DNA from: Parus major | Lineage: Eukaryota; Chordata; Aves; Passeriformes; Paridae | NCBI RefSeq assembly: GCF_001522545.3 | Contig: NC_031770.1 | Span: 32,007,516-32,071,515, forward strand | Length of the DNA stretch: 64,000 nt | Direction of reading: 5' to 3' | Shown: positions 60,297 through 64,000 of the stretch, in pieces | Layout of the letters: every line of letters starts with the position of its first letter | How positions within the stretch are numbered: position 1 is the first letter of the stretch | Notes under the pieces: generated by a model | The model's input: only the letters and a program-made list of their open reading frames with translations | Database searches by the model: none | What the model was told of the DNA's origin: nothing | Made by a program: the position numbers and the translations under genes

Positions 60297-61407
60297 ACAC
60301 TGTGGTAACACATCAGCCTCCTCTCCTTGGCCGGTCACGGTAACTCAATCATCAGCCAGCAGAGCCAGGGTGGATCTGCAGCACAGGTTCCCTGCAGGGA
60401 GGAGAGATGTGGCCTAGGTCCTGCTGTAGGCTAAGGCTTTGCCCCAGATGGGGCACCTCTAATCCCTCAGGATTTACTGCAGGTCAGCACAACTGGGCCA
60501 GGAACAGCACATCTGTCACATCCTCAGCTGAAAATCAGCTATTGCTGAACCCAATGCATTTCAGAGTTACACACAGGTGAAAAAGTTGAACTGCTGGAAG
60601 TGTAGCTTTGCCTGTGTCCACACATAATGCGATGTCATGGTCAGACATTGATTGTACTGGGGCCACAGAGGCATTTCAGTGACGCATTCCTGCTCATGAT
60701 ACTGAGTGTCCCCATCTCATTCAGGATGTGGGAGCTGTAGAGGGCACTGGCTCACAGGCCACTCCCATAGTTTTCATCGAGAAGTTAATTGAAAAATGTT
60801 ACATCTCACTACCTTTGCTTGTGACATTAACTGTGAGGGGTTGTTCCTTCCCTGCACTGAGGTCCCTGCACATTCATCACTCTCTGTTTGTTCCCTGTGA
60901 CCCCAGTGTTCAGATCAGCAAATGACAAAAACTATCCAAACCTAGGAGGTTTCTTATGTGCTAATCTTCCAGCTACTCTGCAGTGCAACCCACCTGGACT
61001 TTGATGTAAAAAGTGCCTTGGATCATTCCATCATTGAGACCCTCTGCCTGTTGGCTCTTTTTACATTTTGCACCCATGGATTTATTTCCTGCTTGTCTTG
61101 GCCCAACATACTATGCCAATTATTTCAATCTTCCTCACACACCAGTTCTCCAGACCCATCATAGATACCCAGTTGCTCTTTTAGAAAAAAGAATTCTCTG
61201 TTAACTGAAATAAATTGCTTTCACTTTTACTGGCTGCAGATTGCCACAGTCACTGCCTTAGGTTCATCTTTATGTTCAAGCAACTGATTTGTATGGTATT
61301 GAAAGGTTTGGTCTCTTTTCTGGGGGCCTGATCACTGAGCTCTTACACAAAGCCGTGGTTCAACATCATCCCTTTACTGTTTTTAAACAGAGCTAGGACT
61401 AGAGATG
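60297..61407. other. single-copy non-coding DNA
   Basis: No gene or repeat is recognised. Confidence 0.55.
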
Positions 61408-61535
61408 GGACGGTTCAGTGCTTGGGACACTGAGTGGCAATGCAAGGGACTGTGATGCAATCTCTTTTCTGGCACTGACTTCCCGCAAGGCTTGGAATGA
61501 TCACTTGATCTCTTTGGCTCTGAGTGCCCCAGCAA
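61408..61535 (+). mobile_element. MIR-like tRNA-derived SINE relic
   Basis: The plus strand contains CTGGCACTGACTTCCCG, then TTGGAATGATCACTTGATCT, then CTCTGAGTGCCCCA. In order these match the MIR/CORE-SINE body 'CTGCCACTGACTTCCTG', 'TTGGGCAAGTCACTTAATCT', 'CCTCAGTGCCCCA'. Upstream, GGTTCAGTGCTTGGGACACTG may be the decayed tRNA-like head. It lies inside a short chance frame (61418-61678). It is ancient and inactive. Confidence 0.65.
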
Positions 61536-62459
61536 GGGCTCGCCAGCACAGTTCCACCACCCAAACACAGTTACAGCCCACTGCAGCAGGTGACGCCTTT
61601 TTCTCGGACATCCTTAAAAAAGCCCTGCTCCCTGAGTGTAATGATCTAACCCGAGGGAGGAATGTTATATCCCTCTAAATGCAGCCCCCATTATGCTGCG
61701 ATCAGCAGAGGTACAGTGACAAGGGACACAAATGATTTCAAACCTTTTCTACTGCTGAGACTTGCCAGGTTTGCATGGAGAAGTTTTGCTGGCGTAGCCT
61801 GGGCCAATGCATCTCCGAACCTTATGTACGGGGGACAATAGACAATCCAGGCCTCACAGACTATTTAAGAATAAACTCCAGACTGTGAGCTGCTCAGACA
61901 TCTTGGTTGTCGACTGCATATAGGTGCCATCCTAAAACTGTGAAACTGAATACCCTTAATTTAAAAATTCATGCCCAGATCTGTGCTTTGCCCTTCATCC
62001 TTGCATTTACAGAAGGCTAAATTGAGATCCCAGATTTTACATCCAAACGCCGAAATGTTCACAATTCAGGCTCCTGCGAAGGCTTACAGACAAGCACATT
62101 TTAAAACTGCATCGTGTAAACTGTTTATGTGCTGAAAGAAAGCCAGGGATTTTGCTAATGACAAAGAAATTGTTCTCTCCTCTGATAACTGAAAGAATTC
62201 CTCTAATGACAATAAACCCTCTCTTTTGCAAATTTGCTTTGGGTAGATGGCAAGATTAAAGAACAACTAGCCCAGCTATGATTTTTCAGATTGCATAAGT
62301 ACCTTAAAAAGATGTTCATTATCTAAAGTGACGCCTCTTCCCTAATTGCAATGCCACTATTATGTGAGATAAATTTTTTTTTTTCCCAAACCCTCGTAGA
62401 CAGTAAAACCATGTTTTAGCCTCGGGAGTGAGCTTTGCTTGGAGAGGTAGTGCTTGCTA
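61536..62459. other. single-copy non-coding DNA
   Basis: No recognised gene. A short T run lies at about 62367-62375. Confidence 0.55.
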
Positions 62460-63260
62460 ACGGAGATGGGGGCAGGTGTGGGGCCCCCCGACGGCTGCCT
62501 GTGCTGTGCTGCGAGGACCGCTCTGCTCCTGTCCTCACCTCACCCCGTCACATCCAATCTGCTGCCCCAAATCGCAAATGGGAATAAAAAGAAGTGCAAA
62601 ACCCTCGACTGGGAGGCGGTTGCAGAAAAAGCTGAGGCTGACACTGAAAACCAACATCTCCGACAACTTGCACACACCAAGAAATATTTGTTTGTTTGCC
62701 TCGACTCCCGCTCCTCCTGTTCATTCAGCCCCTGGTATGGTGCCAGGGCCTGGCCACATGTCCCATCCCGGTGGGACAGGGCACCCCGCCGGAGGGGAGC
62801 AGCCGAGGCTCCTGCTCACCGGCAGCCAGGCGCTGCGATAGGTCACGGGCTGGGAAAAGCTGGGAGCTTTGCCGTCACCGTGAGCAGTTTGGCACAAGGG
62901 AGGCTGACAGCATCCCTGCCCAGCCACCGCGGTAGGCAGGAGAGCAGCCTGCCTGCACCGAGGCTTTTCTTCCTGCAGGGATAAAGGTGGAGACAAAGCG
63001 TCTTTCATGCCCGGGGGCATCAGGCGGAAATACTCCCTGGGCCAAAAGGGCACCGATCAAATCGCCGTGAGCAGGGTGGCCGCAGCACCCCGGGGCCGCT
63101 CCCATCTCCGCGGGCAGTACATGGCACAGGCGAAGCTCGCACCGAGCCCCCCGATAGCGTTCGTGCCTGCCCTTACCCAGCTCCCGGCTGCCACCACCAT
63201 CAGCAAACCGGCTCTTTGGTGCCCCACAGCTCATCCACATTTGCAAGTGACCCTCAGCGC
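62460..63260. promoter_or_regulatory. CpG-rich block, candidate promoter
   Basis: CpG is frequent in two clusters (about 62470-62620 and 62760-63190) compared with the flanks. A strong splice acceptor, GAGGCTTTTCTTCCTGCAG, ends at about 62979 on the plus strand, and the frame that includes the ATG at 63007 stays open to 63378. That product (beginning MPGGIRRKYSLGQKG) is basic and alanine/proline-rich, as GC-rich non-coding DNA usually translates, and no family is recognised. Several other frames of 80-176 codons overlap on both strands. I infer a possible promoter or exon of a non-coding transcript; coding status is unproven. Confidence 0.42.
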
Positions 63261-63715
63261 ACAAAAGGGGGTCTGGAAAGAGACTGTAATCCCCTCCGAT
63301 CAGCTTTCAGAGAATCGGTATTATTCGGGCAATAATTTATTGAGGTTTCTGTTTGTCTATGAAAATACCAAAGTATAACATATGCATCCATACGTGCACT
63401 TGAAATTGCTGGGAACTCTGTAAACCTTGTCATTTTAATCCTGTTATATGGTTTATATTTAATTGGTTGCTAGTGAGAGATGAAAATTTCACAGATCTCC
63501 TAAAGGAAGGAATATTGTTAATCAGCGCATTTAGCATGGGAAAAGGATGCGCGTCCGCTCTCTAAACCAGCATTTCACAGCCCCGCACAGGTTCCAGTTA
63601 CTGCAGGAGTCAGTTACCCCTCAAAAAAAAGTTGAAGATTAATCCAAAGCTAAATCAGTGACATGATTGTGTTCCCATTACATTCCACTTAAATGCATAT
63701 GTTTACAATATCCTT
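63261..63715. other. AT-rich single-copy DNA beside the CpG block
   Basis: Repeat-free sequence with CpG-containing words inside AT-rich DNA (for example GAATCGGTATTATTCGGGC near 63312-63330). This could be a conserved element flanking the GC-rich block; nothing more can be said. Confidence 0.4.
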
Positions 63716-63744
63716 TAATAATAATAATAATAATAATAATAATT
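63716..63744. repeat. (TAA)n trinucleotide repeat
   Basis: About nine uninterrupted TAA units. Confidence 0.95.
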
Positions 63745-64000
63745 AAACATAGTAAAATACTTCCAAACTTGGCTCATGGCATCGTTGTACTTCTAGTGGA
63801 AAAAAAATTATCTGAAGCCCTGTCAATATGCCACTTCCTCCTCCCCCATCTTTTAACAGAAGCAGCCTCCAGTGAAATAATCCAAGCTGTGTTCAAGAAG
63901 TTGGCAAGTGGGTCCAATTAAATGTGGTTTTAGTGTATTCTGGCATTTGCATATCTAGTTTGCCAAGAAGTAATGTTTTAGAAAAAAAACCAAAACCACA
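63745..64000. other. non-coding DNA to window edge
   Basis: No recognised feature. A frame at 63667-63921 spans the TAA repeat and encodes an isoleucine run, so it is an artefact of the microsatellite. Confidence 0.55.

Noticed and set aside
63667..63921. 84-codon frame with a poly-isoleucine run
   Set aside because: It spans the TAA microsatellite.
1..64000. CRISPR arrays, operons, insertion sequences or other prokaryotic systems
   Set aside because: There are no regularly spaced repeats, no dense coding and no ribosome-binding-site pattern; the window is clearly vertebrate nuclear DNA.
1..64000. Known microRNA genes
   Set aside because: I looked for several deeply conserved mature sequences (let-7, miR-9, miR-124, miR-137, miR-138, miR-218) by eye and found none; a hairpin scan was not possible.

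Overview
This is most likely a bird genomic window. The clearest evidence is three LINE CR1 fragments (about 32745-33131, 39747-40432 and 60182-60296). They carry the usual sauropsid CR1 3' region, and two end in a variant of the ATTCTGTGATTCT-type terminus. Recognisable repeats are sparse, which fits a bird better than a turtle or crocodilian, although I cannot exclude those. A 65-base run of N at 43957-44021 marks an assembly gap. Nothing prokaryotic is present: I found no operons, rRNA, intact tRNA genes, CRISPR arrays or insertion sequences.

I could not recognise any complete protein-coding gene or any exon of a known gene family. The many short open frames look like chance frames, or lie inside repeats or GC-rich DNA. 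The window therefore reads as intergenic or deep intronic DNA. It is mostly single-copy sequence with old transposon relics, simple repeats, a few CpG-rich blocks that could be promoters, and some stretches that look like conserved regulatory DNA but cannot be tested without alignment.

Layout. 1-7.4 kb is single-copy. At 7.41-7.72 kb there is a decayed LINE ORF1-like coiled-coil fragment. 8.4-9.9 kb holds several simple repeats. 10.23-10.93 kb is a CpG-rich island with a YY1-like CAAGATGGC overlapping an ATG, and 11.9-12.4 kb is AT-rich. A decayed tRNA-derived SINE lies at 12.5-12.6 kb. 12.6-27.8 kb is single-copy, with an exact 28-bp tandem duplication at 17.74 kb and a 14-bp perfect palindrome at 24.29 kb. 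28.02-28.87 kb is a second CpG-rich block. CR1 copies follow at 32.7 and 39.7 kb. Unusually long overlapping open frames lie at 42.57-43.87 kb, then the gap. Directly after the gap is an L1/Tx1-clade LINE ORF2 remnant (44.04-44.37 kb). 46.4-47.3 kb is AT-rich. MIR-like SINE relics occur at 33.2, 50.1 and 61.4 kb. 53.4-55.1 kb and 58.4-58.6 kb are repeat-poor and look like enhancer DNA. 62.46-63.26 kb is a third CpG-rich block.

The best-supported unusual content is L1/Tx1-type LINE and MIR/tRNA-type SINE relics in a background otherwise dominated by CR1. The best candidates for undescribed transcription units are the CpG islands at 10.2-10.9, 28.0-28.9 and 62.5-63.3 kb. Each has start-like or splice-like signals but no recognisable protein.
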